This document shows positions 1 through 6,664 of a stretch of 7,686 bases of DNA, in pieces; the first letter of the stretch is position 1; every line of letters starts with the position of its first letter. The notes beneath the pieces were generated by a model. It was not told the DNA's origin, did not search any database, and saw only the letters and a program-made list of their open reading frames with translations. The DNA comes from an uncultured Eubacteriales bacterium. GTDB lineage: Bacteria; Bacillota; Clostridia; Oscillospirales; CAG-272. The stretch lies in contig CAKSUH010000068.1 in assembly GCA_934500855.1 (NCBI GenBank), positions 1 to 7,686 of the forward strand. The letters run 5' to 3'. Position numbers and translations under genes: made by a program.

Positions 1-242
1 TCCCCGCGCAGACGCTCCAATGTCAGTTTGTCAATCTCCTGCGTTGCCGCAACGATGTTCATCAGCATCGCCATCTCCACCGACAGCTTGAACAGCATGG
101 ACGCGTGACGGTGGTCGCTTTCGGCAACAATAAATTCGGACAGACTCCCGCAATCGTCCTGCGCGGAGGCTGTCCGTATCTTTTCCATTGTCTCCGGTTT
201 CAGCCACAAGGCGAACCGGATTTTCTCTTTTACCGCCTTCAT
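1..242 (-). CDS. Partial ribbon-helix-helix-like small protein, C-terminus beyond window
   Basis: An open minus-strand frame runs from ATG at 242-240 to the window edge, giving 80 residues without a stop. It begins MKAVKEKIRFALWLKPETME. Residues 8-13 (IRFALW) look like the DNA-contacting strand of a ribbon-helix-helix fold, 16-28 like helix A and 33-38 (SLSEFI) like the start of helix B. A long hydrophobic helix follows (SMLFKLSVEMAMLMN, 48-62), then EIDKLTLERLRG. From memory this matches a family common in Clostridia, starting KIRFALWVKPETL and containing LFKLAVE and LRRLRG-type segments, whose role is not known to me; DNA binding is inferred from the fold. Compared with remembered relatives, about 30 residues seem to be missing between SEFI and VAESD. 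The start was chosen by family alignment and an AGAAGG motif at 252-247, although its 4-nt spacing is short. The frame stays open upstream, so ATG at 308 is possible but less likely. Confidence 0.68.
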   Translation of the reverse strand, partial: MKAVKEKIRFALWLKPETMEKIRTASAQDDCGSLSEFIVAESDHRHASMLFKLSVEMAMLMNIVAATQEIDKLTLERLRG

Positions 243-255
243 TTCCCCTTCTTTC

Positions 256-310
256 CGACATCGTTCCGCCCCCGCAACAAGGTCGTTTCCGACATCGCGG
301 CACGACATCG
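256..310. repeat. Three copies of CGACATCG upstream of the RHH-like gene
   Basis: The 8-mer CGACATCG occurs at 256-263, 290-297 and 303-310. The first two copies sit inside a 12-bp direct repeat, TTTCCGACATCG (252-263 and 286-297). Each 8-mer is itself a small dyad, CGA-CA-TCG. The cluster lies just upstream of the minus-strand start at 242, and the copy nearest the gene overlaps its putative ribosome binding region. Ribbon-helix-helix proteins often bind short repeats next to their own genes, so an autoregulatory operator is a reasonable inference. The spacings of 34 and 13 bp are not whole helical turns, which weakens that reading. Confidence 0.4.
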
Positions 311-385
311 CAGAGACTTCCGTAAACTGCCGAAAATACCCCGAAAACCGCCCTTCCGCTCGGCTTTGTCGGACGGTGTGACCCC

Positions 386-411
386 GCCGCGGACACGCAC
401 GCCCCCGCGGC
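386..411. repeat. G+C-rich inverted repeat (7-bp stem, 12-nt loop)
   Basis: GCCGCGG at 386-392 pairs perfectly with CCGCGGC at 405-411 around a 12-base loop. It lies in the gene-poor stretch between the LysR stop (465) and the RHH-like start (242). Read on the minus strand, the direction of LysR transcription, the stem is followed by GGGGTCAC and no T-run, so it is not a standard intrinsic terminator. On the plus strand it is followed by TTTCTCCT, but no plus-strand gene is seen to end there. Its function is unknown. Confidence 0.35.
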
Positions 412-464
412 TTTCTCCTGCTTACGCATGAGAACGAATCATGCCGAACGGAGCTGTTTCTCTT

Positions 465-1358
465 TTACATCTGCGTCCCCTGCGGTTTCAGAATCAGGCG
501 TTCCAGTTCCTTTGCCGCAATGCTGAGGGTCTGTTCATGCCGCTTCACGATGCGTATTTCACGCTCGGGGAGCGACTTTTCGGTTTCGATGACGAAAACG
601 CCCTCCACGCCCTGAAGAAATTCCCTTGGGATAAATCCGATGCCGAGGTCGGCTTTGACCATCGGCAGAATCTGGTCTGCCGTTGCCGCTTCGGTTTCGG
701 GGTGGTAGTGCAGTCCCTCCTCTGCAAAAAAATCCGAATACAGCTCAAAGGATTTGGTCTGCGTTCCAAGCGAGATCATGGGGTAGCTGAGCAGTTCCGC
801 GAAGCCGACCTTCTCCCCCAACAGTTCCGAAAATGCGGCGCTGCAGACCGCAACCTCATGAAATTTCCGCACGGTCACCTCCTCGGTCATGGCAGACGGC
901 AGAGTCGGAGTGGTCACAACGGCAATGTCCGCAATGCCGTTTTTGATGGCGTCCACCGCCTGTGGGGTGGAATGGTTGCTGATTTTGAGTCGGATTCCGG
1001 GGTAGAGCGTGCGGTACTGCTTCAGAACGGGGAGCAGGACGCAATGCAGGGCGACCTCGCTTGCCGCAACAAAGACCGTCCCCTTTTCCAGATTGCGGCT
1101 TTCAATGATTTCCGCCTCCCCCGCCTCGATATTCTCAAATGCGATGCGGATATGCTCAAACAGCCGTTCGCCCTCGGGGGTTAGCTTCATGCCGCGGTTG
1201 TTTCGGATGAACAGCGGACACCCCAGTTCACTCTCCAGCGTTTTAATGGCGCGGGTCAGGTTGGGTTGGTTGTTGAGCAGAATCTTTGCCGCCTGCGTGA
1301 TGTTCCCGTATTTCGCTACATAATAAAATATCCGGTAATAATCATAACTGATGTACAT
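465..1358 (-). CDS. LysR-family transcriptional regulator
   Basis: This 297-residue protein has the usual LysR length and layout. Residues 1-62 form the winged helix-turn-helix: GNITQAAKILLNNQPNLTRA (18-37), then the typical KTLESELGCPLFIR and a wing ending LTPEGERL. Residues from about 90 form the periplasmic-binding-protein-like effector domain, including EKGTVFVAASEVALHCVLLP and the later GIGFIPREF. It acts in the cytoplasm as a DNA-binding regulator, usually a tetramer responding to a small molecule. The ATG at 1358 is preceded by GAAGGAG (1373-1367) at 8-nt spacing, which settles the start; the stop is TAA (467-465). It is divergent from the kinase-to-dehydrogenase operon, and LysR proteins often control the divergent neighbour, so regulation of that operon is inferred. 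The effector is unknown; succinate, 4-hydroxybutyrate or a transporter substrate are guesses. Confidence 0.93.
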   Translation of the reverse strand: MYISYDYYRIFYYVAKYGNITQAAKILLNNQPNLTRAIKTLESELGCPLFIRNNRGMKLTPEGERLFEHIRIAFENIEAGEAEIIESRNLEKGTVFVAASEVALHCVLLPVLKQYRTLYPGIRLKISNHSTPQAVDAIKNGIADIAVVTTPTLPSAMTEEVTVRKFHEVAVCSAAFSELLGEKVGFAELLSYPMISLGTQTKSFELYSDFFAEEGLHYHPETEAATADQILPMVKADLGIGFIPREFLQGVEGVFVIETEKSLPEREIRIVKRHEQTLSIAAKELERLILKPQGTQM

Positions 1359-1406
1359 CCCGTTTTCTCCTTCTGCGATTCATTCTTGACATGACAGCCA
1401 TATAAA

Positions 1407-1418
1407 TAAAAGATTTTA
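1407..1418. promoter_or_regulatory. Dyad TAAAAGATTTTA over the forward -35 box
   Basis: TAAAA-GA-TTTTA is a perfect 5+2+5 inverted repeat that overlaps the first bases of the forward -35 hexamer (1415-1420). LysR proteins bind A+T-rich dyads of the T-N11-A kind. This dyad is one base shorter (T-N10-A), so assigning it to the LysR protein is a guess, and in A+T-rich DNA such a short dyad may arise by chance. Confidence 0.35.
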
Positions 1419-1443
1419 CACATACCGACATTTGGATTATACT
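1415..1443 (+). promoter_or_regulatory. Promoter for the kinase-MATE-succinate operon
   Basis: TTTACA (1415-1420) and TATACT (1438-1443) lie 17 bp apart on the plus strand, each matching 5 of 6 sigma-70/SigA consensus bases. The start site would be near 1450, about 56 nt before the ATG at 1506. No other strong promoter or terminator was seen within the downstream gene series, so this is the likely promoter for at least its first genes and perhaps all six. Confidence 0.7.
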
Positions 1444-1464
1444 ATACGCGTACAGAAAAGTCAA
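1436..1464 (-). promoter_or_regulatory. Promoter reading toward the LysR gene
   Basis: On the minus strand TTGACT (1464-1459) and TATAAT (1441-1436) are separated by exactly 17 bp, close to the sigma-70/SigA consensus (5/6 and 6/6). Transcription would start near 1429 and give a leader of about 70 nt before the LysR start at 1358. The -10 box overlaps the -10 box of the opposite promoter. Neither promoter has been tested. Confidence 0.7.
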
Positions 1465-1477
1465 GTACGATTCTGTA
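1451..1477. promoter_or_regulatory. Inverted repeat TACAGAA-N13-TTCTGTA at the operon start
   Basis: TACAGAA (1451-1457) and TTCTGTA (1471-1477) are perfect 7-bp inverted arms around 13 bases. The repeat begins at about the predicted +1 of the forward transcript, and its centre covers the -35 box of the opposite promoter (1459-1464). It could be a protein-binding operator affecting both promoters or a hairpin in the operon leader. No T-run follows, so it is not an obvious attenuator. Confidence 0.5.
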
Positions 1478-1505
1478 ACTTTTCAATCGAGAGAAGGAAC
1501 AAAAA

Positions 1506-2120
1506 ATGAAAAGCACAATCATCTGCATCGGAAGGCAGTACGGAAGCGGCGGGCGCGAGATCGGCGAGAAGCTGGCAGGGCAGCTCGGTGTGGTTTGCTA
1601 CGACAAGCTTCTGATCTCCCGGGCGGCGCGCGAAACGGGGATGTCCCCGGAGACCGTGGCAGCCGATGAGGAAAAGCCGATCGGGCTTTCGCTCGCGGTA
1701 TCGGGCAACCCGTTTGCGGACACCGCAACGATGGGCGAGATGTTCTACTCCGAAAAGCAGCGCGTGTTTGAGGCAGAGAGCAAGACAATTCTCGAGCTTG
1801 CGGAAAAAGGTCCATGCGTCATCATCGGGCGTTGCGCGTCCTCCATCCTGCGGGGCGCAGGCTACGATGTGCTTTCGGTCTTTGTTTATGCGGACATGGA
1901 AGATCGTGCGGAGCGGATTGCCGAGCGGTGCGGTATCGGCACGAAGGCGGCAATGCGCAAAGCGGAAAAGGTGGATCAGATGCGCAAAAAATACTTTGAT
2001 TTCTATTCCGACACGCCGTGGGGCGATGTTGCAAGCTATGATCTGATGGTTTCTTCGAGCCGCTACGGAATCGATGGTACGGCGGATGTGATTGCAAAAG
2101 CGGTCACCGACAAAATGTGA
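1506..2120 (+). CDS. Cytidylate-kinase-like family protein
   Basis: This 204-residue cytoplasmic protein resembles the Cytidylate_kin2 family of P-loop nucleoside monophosphate kinase relatives. The nucleotide-binding loop is visible near the N-terminus as GRQYGSGGREIG (residues 9-20). A second typical segment is VIIGRCAS (105-112), followed by a charged, arginine- and lysine-rich region (about 135-172) like the lid of NMP kinases. Family members are widespread in Clostridia, usually as extra copies beside the housekeeping cmk, and to my knowledge their true substrate is mostly unproven. A phosphotransfer role is therefore inferred, and CMP as substrate should not be assumed. The start has AGAAGGA (1492-1498) at 7-nt spacing. 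It is the first gene of the operon, and the next gene begins 10 bp after its stop. Confidence 0.85.
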   Translation: MKSTIICIGRQYGSGGREIGEKLAGQLGVVCYDKLLISRAARETGMSPETVAADEEKPIGLSLAVSGNPFADTATMGEMFYSEKQRVFEAESKTILELAEKGPCVIIGRCASSILRGAGYDVLSVFVYADMEDRAERIAERCGIGTKAAMRKAEKVDQMRKKYFDFYSDTPWGDVASYDLMVSSSRYGIDGTADVIAKAVTDKM

Positions 2121-2130
2121 GGTGTTTGAA

Positions 2131-2403
2131 ATGGAACTTGCTTTGGAACTGATTACGGATATCTGCATCGACATTGGCATGGCGATTCTGCTTTTCACCC
2201 TGATCCGCAAAAGCGGCAAACGGATTCCCGGCGCGCGGCTGCTCTCCGCAACCGTCGGGCTTGGGTTTGTGTTCGGAACCATTGCCGCAGGGATGCGCGG
2301 GATTAACGCGTTCGTTATTCCCGATGCACTCGGATTCATCCTTTCCTACTCGGTGTTTCTCTTTACCTTCCCCGGAAAGAAAGCGGAGGGCAGCGGCAAA
2401 TGA
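2131..2403 (+). CDS. Small hypothetical membrane protein (90 aa)
   Basis: I do not recognise this family. The protein starts MELALELITDICIDIG and appears to have three membrane segments, at roughly residues 5-25, 37-55 and 60-80. A basic loop, RKSGKR (26-31), and a basic tail with KK (83-84) suggest the N-terminus outside and the C-terminus inside. The first segment carries two acidic residues, D10 and D14, unusual for a plain anchor. The start at 2131 is preceded by GAGGTG (2119-2124), which overlaps the kinase stop codon. An in-frame ATG at 2092 would add 13 residues that overlap the kinase and are less likely to be used. Its stop overlaps the MATE start by 4 bp (ATGA), suggesting translational coupling and perhaps a role with that transporter. 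Confidence 0.8.
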   Translation: MELALELITDICIDIGMAILLFTLIRKSGKRIPGARLLSATVGLGFVFGTIAAGMRGINAFVIPDALGFILSYSVFLFTFPGKKAEGSGK

Positions 2404-3764
2404 ACAAGGATCTGACGGTCGGAAAACCGGAAAGCGTCCTGTGCAGGTTTTGCCTTCCCCTGTTCGGCAGCATCATCTTTCAGCAGCTTTATAACATTGC
2501 CGACAGCTTTGTCGCCGGCAAATTCATCGGCGACAATGCGTTGGCTGCGGTTGGAAACAGTTATGAAATTACGCTGATCTTCATTGCGTTCGCGTTCGGT
2601 TGCAACATCGGTTGCTCGGTTCTGGCGGCACAGCTGTTCGGCGCAAAGCGGTACAAAGATCTCAAAACCGCAGTTTACACATCGCTGATTTCCAGCGCGG
2701 TTATCTGCGCGGTTCTGATGGCGATTGGCATGATCTTCTGCAACGGGCTGTTGCGTCTGATTAAAACCCCCGATGCGGTTTTTGCGGATTCCAAGCTTTA
2801 TCTGGACATTTACATCCTCGGTCTGCCCTTCGTTTTCCTTTATAATGTCGCAACCGGCATTTTCTCAGCGCTGGGCGACTCCAAAACGCCCTTCCTCTTC
2901 CTTGCCTGCTCGTCGCTTTCCAACATCGGCGTGGACATCCTCTTTGTCACCGCCTTCGATATGGGCGTGGCGGGCGTCGCATGGGCAACCTTCCTCTGCC
3001 AGGGCATCAGCTGCGTGCTGGCGCTGGTGGTGGTATTCCGCCGGTTCCGCAAAATCCGGACGGAAGGAAAAATGCAGATTTTCTCATGGCAACTGTTCGG
3101 CAGCTTTGCGGTGGTTGCGGTGCCGAGCATCCTGCAGCAGAGCTTCATCTCGGTTGGCAACATCGTGATTCAGAGCGTCATCAACGGATTCGGTCCGGCT
3201 GTCATGGCGGGCTACTCCGCCTCGGTCAAGCTGAACAACATGGTCATCACCTCTTTGACCACGCTCGGAAACGGTATTTCCAACTTCACGGCGCAGAACC
3301 TCGGCGCGGCGAAATACGACCGCATCAAGGCGGGCTTCCGCGCGGGGCTGAAGTTGGTCTGGGCGCTCTGCATCCCGTTGGTTCTGCTTTATGAATTTGC
3401 GGGAAAATGGCTTGTATACATCTTTTTGGAAAGTCCAACGGGCGCGGCAATGGACACGGGCGTACTCTTTTTGCGCATCGTTTCGCCGTTCTACTTTGTG
3501 GTGGCGGCAAAACTGGTGTCGGACGGCATTCTGCGCGGCGCGGGCATGATGAAGAAATTCATGATCGCAACCTTTACCGATCTGGTTCTGCGCGTGGCGC
3601 TGGCGGAAATCCTTTCGCGCACCGCACTCGGCACAACGGGCATCTGGCTCTCGTGGCCGATCGGTTGGACGATTGCGGCAATCCTTTCCATTCTATTCTA
3701 TGTAACCGTCAAATGGGGACAAAAGCAACAGAGAACAGGAGATCCTGCATATGAACAGCAGTGA
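2400..3764 (+). CDS. MATE-family multidrug/metabolite efflux transporter
   Basis: At 454 residues with about twelve hydrophobic helices, this has the normal size and shape of a MATE transporter, an inner-membrane exporter driven by a Na+ or H+ gradient. The N-terminal signature QQLYNIADSFVAGKFIG (28-44) is typical, as are AAVGNSYEIT, SALGDSKTPFLF (an internal-loop motif) and the second-half counterpart GNGISNFTAQNLGAAKYDRI. The substrate cannot be read from sequence; many family members export drugs, while others export metabolites. GGAGGG (2385-2390) lies 9 nt before the ATG, which overlaps the preceding stop codon. The 3' end overlaps the CoA-transferase start by 14 bp. This tight link to a fermentation enzyme leaves room for export of an organic acid or related product, but that is speculation. 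Confidence 0.93.
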   Translation: MNKDLTVGKPESVLCRFCLPLFGSIIFQQLYNIADSFVAGKFIGDNALAAVGNSYEITLIFIAFAFGCNIGCSVLAAQLFGAKRYKDLKTAVYTSLISSAVICAVLMAIGMIFCNGLLRLIKTPDAVFADSKLYLDIYILGLPFVFLYNVATGIFSALGDSKTPFLFLACSSLSNIGVDILFVTAFDMGVAGVAWATFLCQGISCVLALVVVFRRFRKIRTEGKMQIFSWQLFGSFAVVAVPSILQQSFISVGNIVIQSVINGFGPAVMAGYSASVKLNNMVITSLTTLGNGISNFTAQNLGAAKYDRIKAGFRAGLKLVWALCIPLVLLYEFAGKWLVYIFLESPTGAAMDTGVLFLRIVSPFYFVVAAKLVSDGILRGAGMMKKFMIATFTDLVLRVALAEILSRTALGTTGIWLSWPIGWTIAAILSILFYVTVKWGQKQQRTGDPAYEQQ

Positions 3765-5241
3765 ATTTTTGAGCCGCATCCGCTACAGCGGCTATCTCGG
3801 GCGTGTGATGAGCGCCGAGGACGCGGCAACCTTCATCCGCCCCGGCATGGTACTGGGGGTCAGCGGGTTTACCATCGCCGGCTACCCGAAAGCAGTTGCG
3901 GGCGTCCTTGCCGACCGGGCGCGGAAGGGCGAAAAACTTGACCTGACCGTGTATTCCGGCGCGTCTCTCGGCGAGGAATTCGACGGCGAATTGGCGCGGG
4001 TCGGCGCTTTCCGGGCACGGATGCCCTACCAGACCAACAAGGATCTGCGGAACGCGATCAATGCGGGCGAGGTCTCCTACCATGATGTGCCACTCGGGCA
4101 GATGCCCGTTTGGGTCAAGAACAAGTTCCTGCGCCCGGTGGATGTGGCGATTATCGAAGCAACCGCCATTGACGAGAACGGCAACATCATCCCCACAACC
4201 TCGGTCGGCACCTCCAACATCTACGCGGAATGCGCCAAACAGGTCATCATCGAGGTCAACACCTATGTCCCCGCCTGCATGGAGGGTGTTCACGATGTCT
4301 ACTCCCCTGCCCGCCCGCCGCACACCAAACCGATTCCGATTGAGCGCGTCAGCGACCGCATCGGAACGCCCTATATCAAGGTAGACCCCACAAAGGTGGT
4401 AGCCGTGGTGGAGAGCAACATTCCCGACAACGGGCGAATCGTCTCCCCCGTGGATGACGAATTCCGTCAGATGGCGGCAAACCTGATTGATTTCCTGCAC
4501 AGCGAGGTCAAGGCAGACCGCCTCTGCAACCCGCTCCCGCCGCTTCAGGCAGGCGTGGGCAGCGTTTCCAACGCCGTGCTGGAAGGATTGGCGCAGTCGG
4601 ATTTCGGGCACCTGACGGTCTATTCCGAAGTGTTGCAGAACTCCATGTTTGATCTGATTGACGCAGGCAAGGTCGACTTTGCTTCGGGCACATCGCTGAC
4701 CATCTCGGCAGACCGCCGCGACAGCTTCTTCCGCGATTTCGAGCGCTACCGCGATAAAATCATCCTGCGCCCGCAGGAGATCAGCAACCATCCCGAAATC
4801 ATCCGCCGTCTCGGCGTCATTGCGGTCAACACGGTGATCGAAGCCGATCTCTACGGCAACACCAATTCCTCTTACATCGACGGCTCGCGCCTAATGAACG
4901 GTGTGGGCGGTTCGGGCGACTACTGCCAGAACGCGGGGCTTTCGATCTTCATCACGAAGTCGACCGCGAAGAACGGCACGCTCTCCTGTATTGTTCCGCA
5001 TGTCAGCCATGTGGATCACACCATTCACGAGATTCACGCGCTGATTACCGAACAGGGCGTTGCGGATCTGCGCGGGTTAGACACTGTAGACCGCGCAAGC
5101 TGTATCATCGAAAACTGCGCGCATCCCAAATTCCGCCCCGCCCTGAGGGAATACCTCAAAAACGCGACCGAATCCTGTGCGCACCGCGGAAATCCGATCG
5201 ATCTGCGCGCGGCGCTGGATTTCAATAAGTACCTCCGATAA
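3751..5241 (+). CDS. cat1: Succinyl-CoA:CoA transferase (Cat1-type, acetyl-CoA hydrolase/transferase family)
   Basis: The 496-residue protein belongs to the acetyl-CoA hydrolase/transferase family that includes Cat1 of Clostridium kluyveri and AarC of Acetobacter. These swap CoA between succinate and acetate or another acyl donor. Conserved stretches are GVSGFTIAGYPK (36-47), YSGASLGEE, the segment VYSEVLQNSM holding the likely catalytic glutamate E293 (E294 in AarC), and the glycine-rich NGVGGSGD (383-390) near the CoA site. Its length is close to AarC and somewhat shorter than Cat1. The shorter 4-hydroxybutyrate CoA transferases (Cat2/AbfT, about 430 residues) are a less likely identity. 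AGGAG (3737-3741) precedes the ATG by 9 nt, inside the end of the MATE gene. With sucD and the dehydrogenase downstream, it probably activates succinate for reduction. Acyl specificity beyond that is inferred. Confidence 0.85.
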   Translation: MNSSEFLSRIRYSGYLGRVMSAEDAATFIRPGMVLGVSGFTIAGYPKAVAGVLADRARKGEKLDLTVYSGASLGEEFDGELARVGAFRARMPYQTNKDLRNAINAGEVSYHDVPLGQMPVWVKNKFLRPVDVAIIEATAIDENGNIIPTTSVGTSNIYAECAKQVIIEVNTYVPACMEGVHDVYSPARPPHTKPIPIERVSDRIGTPYIKVDPTKVVAVVESNIPDNGRIVSPVDDEFRQMAANLIDFLHSEVKADRLCNPLPPLQAGVGSVSNAVLEGLAQSDFGHLTVYSEVLQNSMFDLIDAGKVDFASGTSLTISADRRDSFFRDFERYRDKIILRPQEISNHPEIIRRLGVIAVNTVIEADLYGNTNSSYIDGSRLMNGVGGSGDYCQNAGLSIFITKSTAKNGTLSCIVPHVSHVDHTIHEIHALITEQGVADLRGLDTVDRASCIIENCAHPKFRPALREYLKNATESCAHRGNPIDLRAALDFNKYLR

Positions 5242-5277
5242 TTATCAAATATAGAATTCTGAAAGGAAGCAGGAAAA

Positions 5278-6651
5278 ATGGACGAACAGGTTGTAACTAT
5301 GATCAATGAAATGGTAGCAAAGGCAAGAGCCGCGCAGAAGGAGTTTGAATCCTTCTCGCAGGAAAAGACCGATGAGGTCGTCCGCGCCATTGGCAAGGTG
5401 GTCTATGACCGCGCCGAAGAACTGGCAAGAATGGCTTGCGAAGAGAGCGGCATGGGCGTTTATGCCGATAAGGTTGCCAAGTGCCACGGCAAGTCCAAGT
5501 GCATTTGGAACAGCCTCAAGGGCAAGAAGTCGGTCGGCATCATCGGCGAGGACAAGGAGATCGGCATCATCCGCGTTGCCAAAGCAAAAGGCGTGGTCGG
5601 CTCGGTGACCCCCGTGACCAACCCGGTTGTGACCCCGATGTGCAACGCGATGTTCGCGCTCAAGGGACAGAACGCCATTATCGTAGCGCCCCACCCGAGA
5701 ACGCAGAACATCAACAAGTATGTGGTGGATCTGTTCCGTGCGGAACTTGCAAAGCTCGGCGCGCCGGTTGATCTGATTCAGACCGTTGAGAAATCCTCCA
5801 TCGATGCCACCAATGCCCTGATGCAGAGCGTGGATGTTGTGGTTGCAACCGGCGGCGCGGGCATGGTCAAGTCGGCATATTCGAGCGGCAAGCCGGCTCT
5901 GGGCGTCGGACCCGGCAACGTGCAGGTCATTGTGGATCGCGGCGTGGAGTTGGAAGAAGCCATTCCGAAGATCATCAGCGGCAGAATCTTCGACAACGGC
6001 ATCATCTGCTCGGGTGAGCAGTGCGTTCTGCTGCCGAAGGAATCCTTCGACCGCGCAATCGATATTTTCAAACAGAATCATGTGTTCTACGTTGAGGACG
6101 CCGACACAGCCAAGAAGTTTGCCGACGCCATCTTCCCGGACAACGGTCCGATCAACCGTCGGGTTGTCGGTCAGAGCGTGCAGACCATCGCCGCGCTTGC
6201 CGGAGTCGAAGTTCCTGCCGACACCAAGATGATTCTCATCAAGGCAAGAAGCATCGGGCGCGGAGAGCCGCTCTGCCGCGAAAAGATGTGCCCGGTCATG
6301 ATTACGGCGGCATACGATACCTTTGAGGATGCCGTGAGAATGGCGCAGACCGACCTCGACTACGAGGGCAAGGGGCACACCGCCTCCCTCCACAGCCACG
6401 ATATGGAGCATATCAGGTATGCAGGAGAGAAGCTGACCGTCAGCCGCCTGATTGTCAATCAGTCGTCCTCCACGGGCGCGGGCGGAAGCCTTTACAACGG
6501 CTTTGCGCCGACCACCACGCTGGGCTGCGGCTCCTGGGGAAACAACAGCATTTCCGAGAACCTGAACTACACGCATCTGATCAACATTTCTCAGATCGGT
6601 CTTTACAACAAGGACGCAAAGATCCCGACCGATGAGGAAATCTGGAACTGA
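5278..6651 (+). CDS. sucD: CoA-acylating succinate semialdehyde dehydrogenase
   Basis: This 457-residue cytoplasmic enzyme belongs to the CoA-acylating branch of the aldehyde dehydrogenase superfamily (with AdhE N-terminal domain, EutE and SucD). It should reduce succinyl-CoA to succinate semialdehyde with NAD(P)H. Landmarks are GVVGSVTPVTNP (near 110-120), ATGGAGMVKSAY (190-201), GVGPGNV (209-215), and the nucleophile motif FDNGIICSGEQC with catalytic C244. Later segments include EGKGHTASLHS and a C-terminal glycine-rich stretch. The length matches SucD (about 450-470 residues) rather than bifunctional AdhE. A second cysteine, C249, lies five residues after the catalytic one. AAGGAAG (5263-5269) supports the start. 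A 36-bp A+T-rich gap follows the CoA-transferase, and only 13 bp separate it from the next gene. Substrate assignment rests largely on this neighbourhood; a general acylating aldehyde dehydrogenase is the alternative. Confidence 0.88.
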   Translation: MDEQVVTMINEMVAKARAAQKEFESFSQEKTDEVVRAIGKVVYDRAEELARMACEESGMGVYADKVAKCHGKSKCIWNSLKGKKSVGIIGEDKEIGIIRVAKAKGVVGSVTPVTNPVVTPMCNAMFALKGQNAIIVAPHPRTQNINKYVVDLFRAELAKLGAPVDLIQTVEKSSIDATNALMQSVDVVVATGGAGMVKSAYSSGKPALGVGPGNVQVIVDRGVELEEAIPKIISGRIFDNGIICSGEQCVLLPKESFDRAIDIFKQNHVFYVEDADTAKKFADAIFPDNGPINRRVVGQSVQTIAALAGVEVPADTKMILIKARSIGRGEPLCREKMCPVMITAAYDTFEDAVRMAQTDLDYEGKGHTASLHSHDMEHIRYAGEKLTVSRLIVNQSSSTGAGGSLYNGFAPTTTLGCGSWGNNSISENLNYTHLINISQIGLYNKDAKIPTDEEIWN

Positions 6652-6664
6652 GGAGGCATTCGCC

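Noticed and set aside
31..431. Open frames on both strands at the left edge (minus 31-429, plus 105-431)
   Set aside because: Their translations are arginine- and proline-rich without domain features, while a third frame (minus, from 242) gives a recognisable RHH-like protein.
441..1184. Plus-strand open frame (247 codons) opposite the LysR gene
   Set aside because: It is the complement of a textbook LysR protein and its product has no coherent domain.
1386..1391. Consensus TTGACA hexamer as an additional forward -35 box
   Set aside because: At 16-18 bp downstream there is only a poor -10 match (such as AAAGAT), whereas TTTACA-N17-TATACT just downstream fits well.
1461..2339. Minus-strand open frame (292 codons) across the kinase-like gene and small membrane protein
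   Set aside because: It overlaps the promoter region and two plausible plus-strand genes and has no recognisable domain.
3709..4791. Long minus-strand open frame (360 codons) opposite the MATE 3' end and the CoA-transferase gene
   Set aside because: It is antisense to a well-supported enzyme gene, its predicted protein has no recognisable motif, and G+C-rich codon use commonly leaves such frames open.
5242..5277. A+T-rich gap before sucD as an internal promoter or terminator
   Set aside because: TAGAAT resembles a -10 box but no -35 match exists at proper spacing, and there is no hairpin with a T-run. The gap mainly holds the sucD ribosome binding site.
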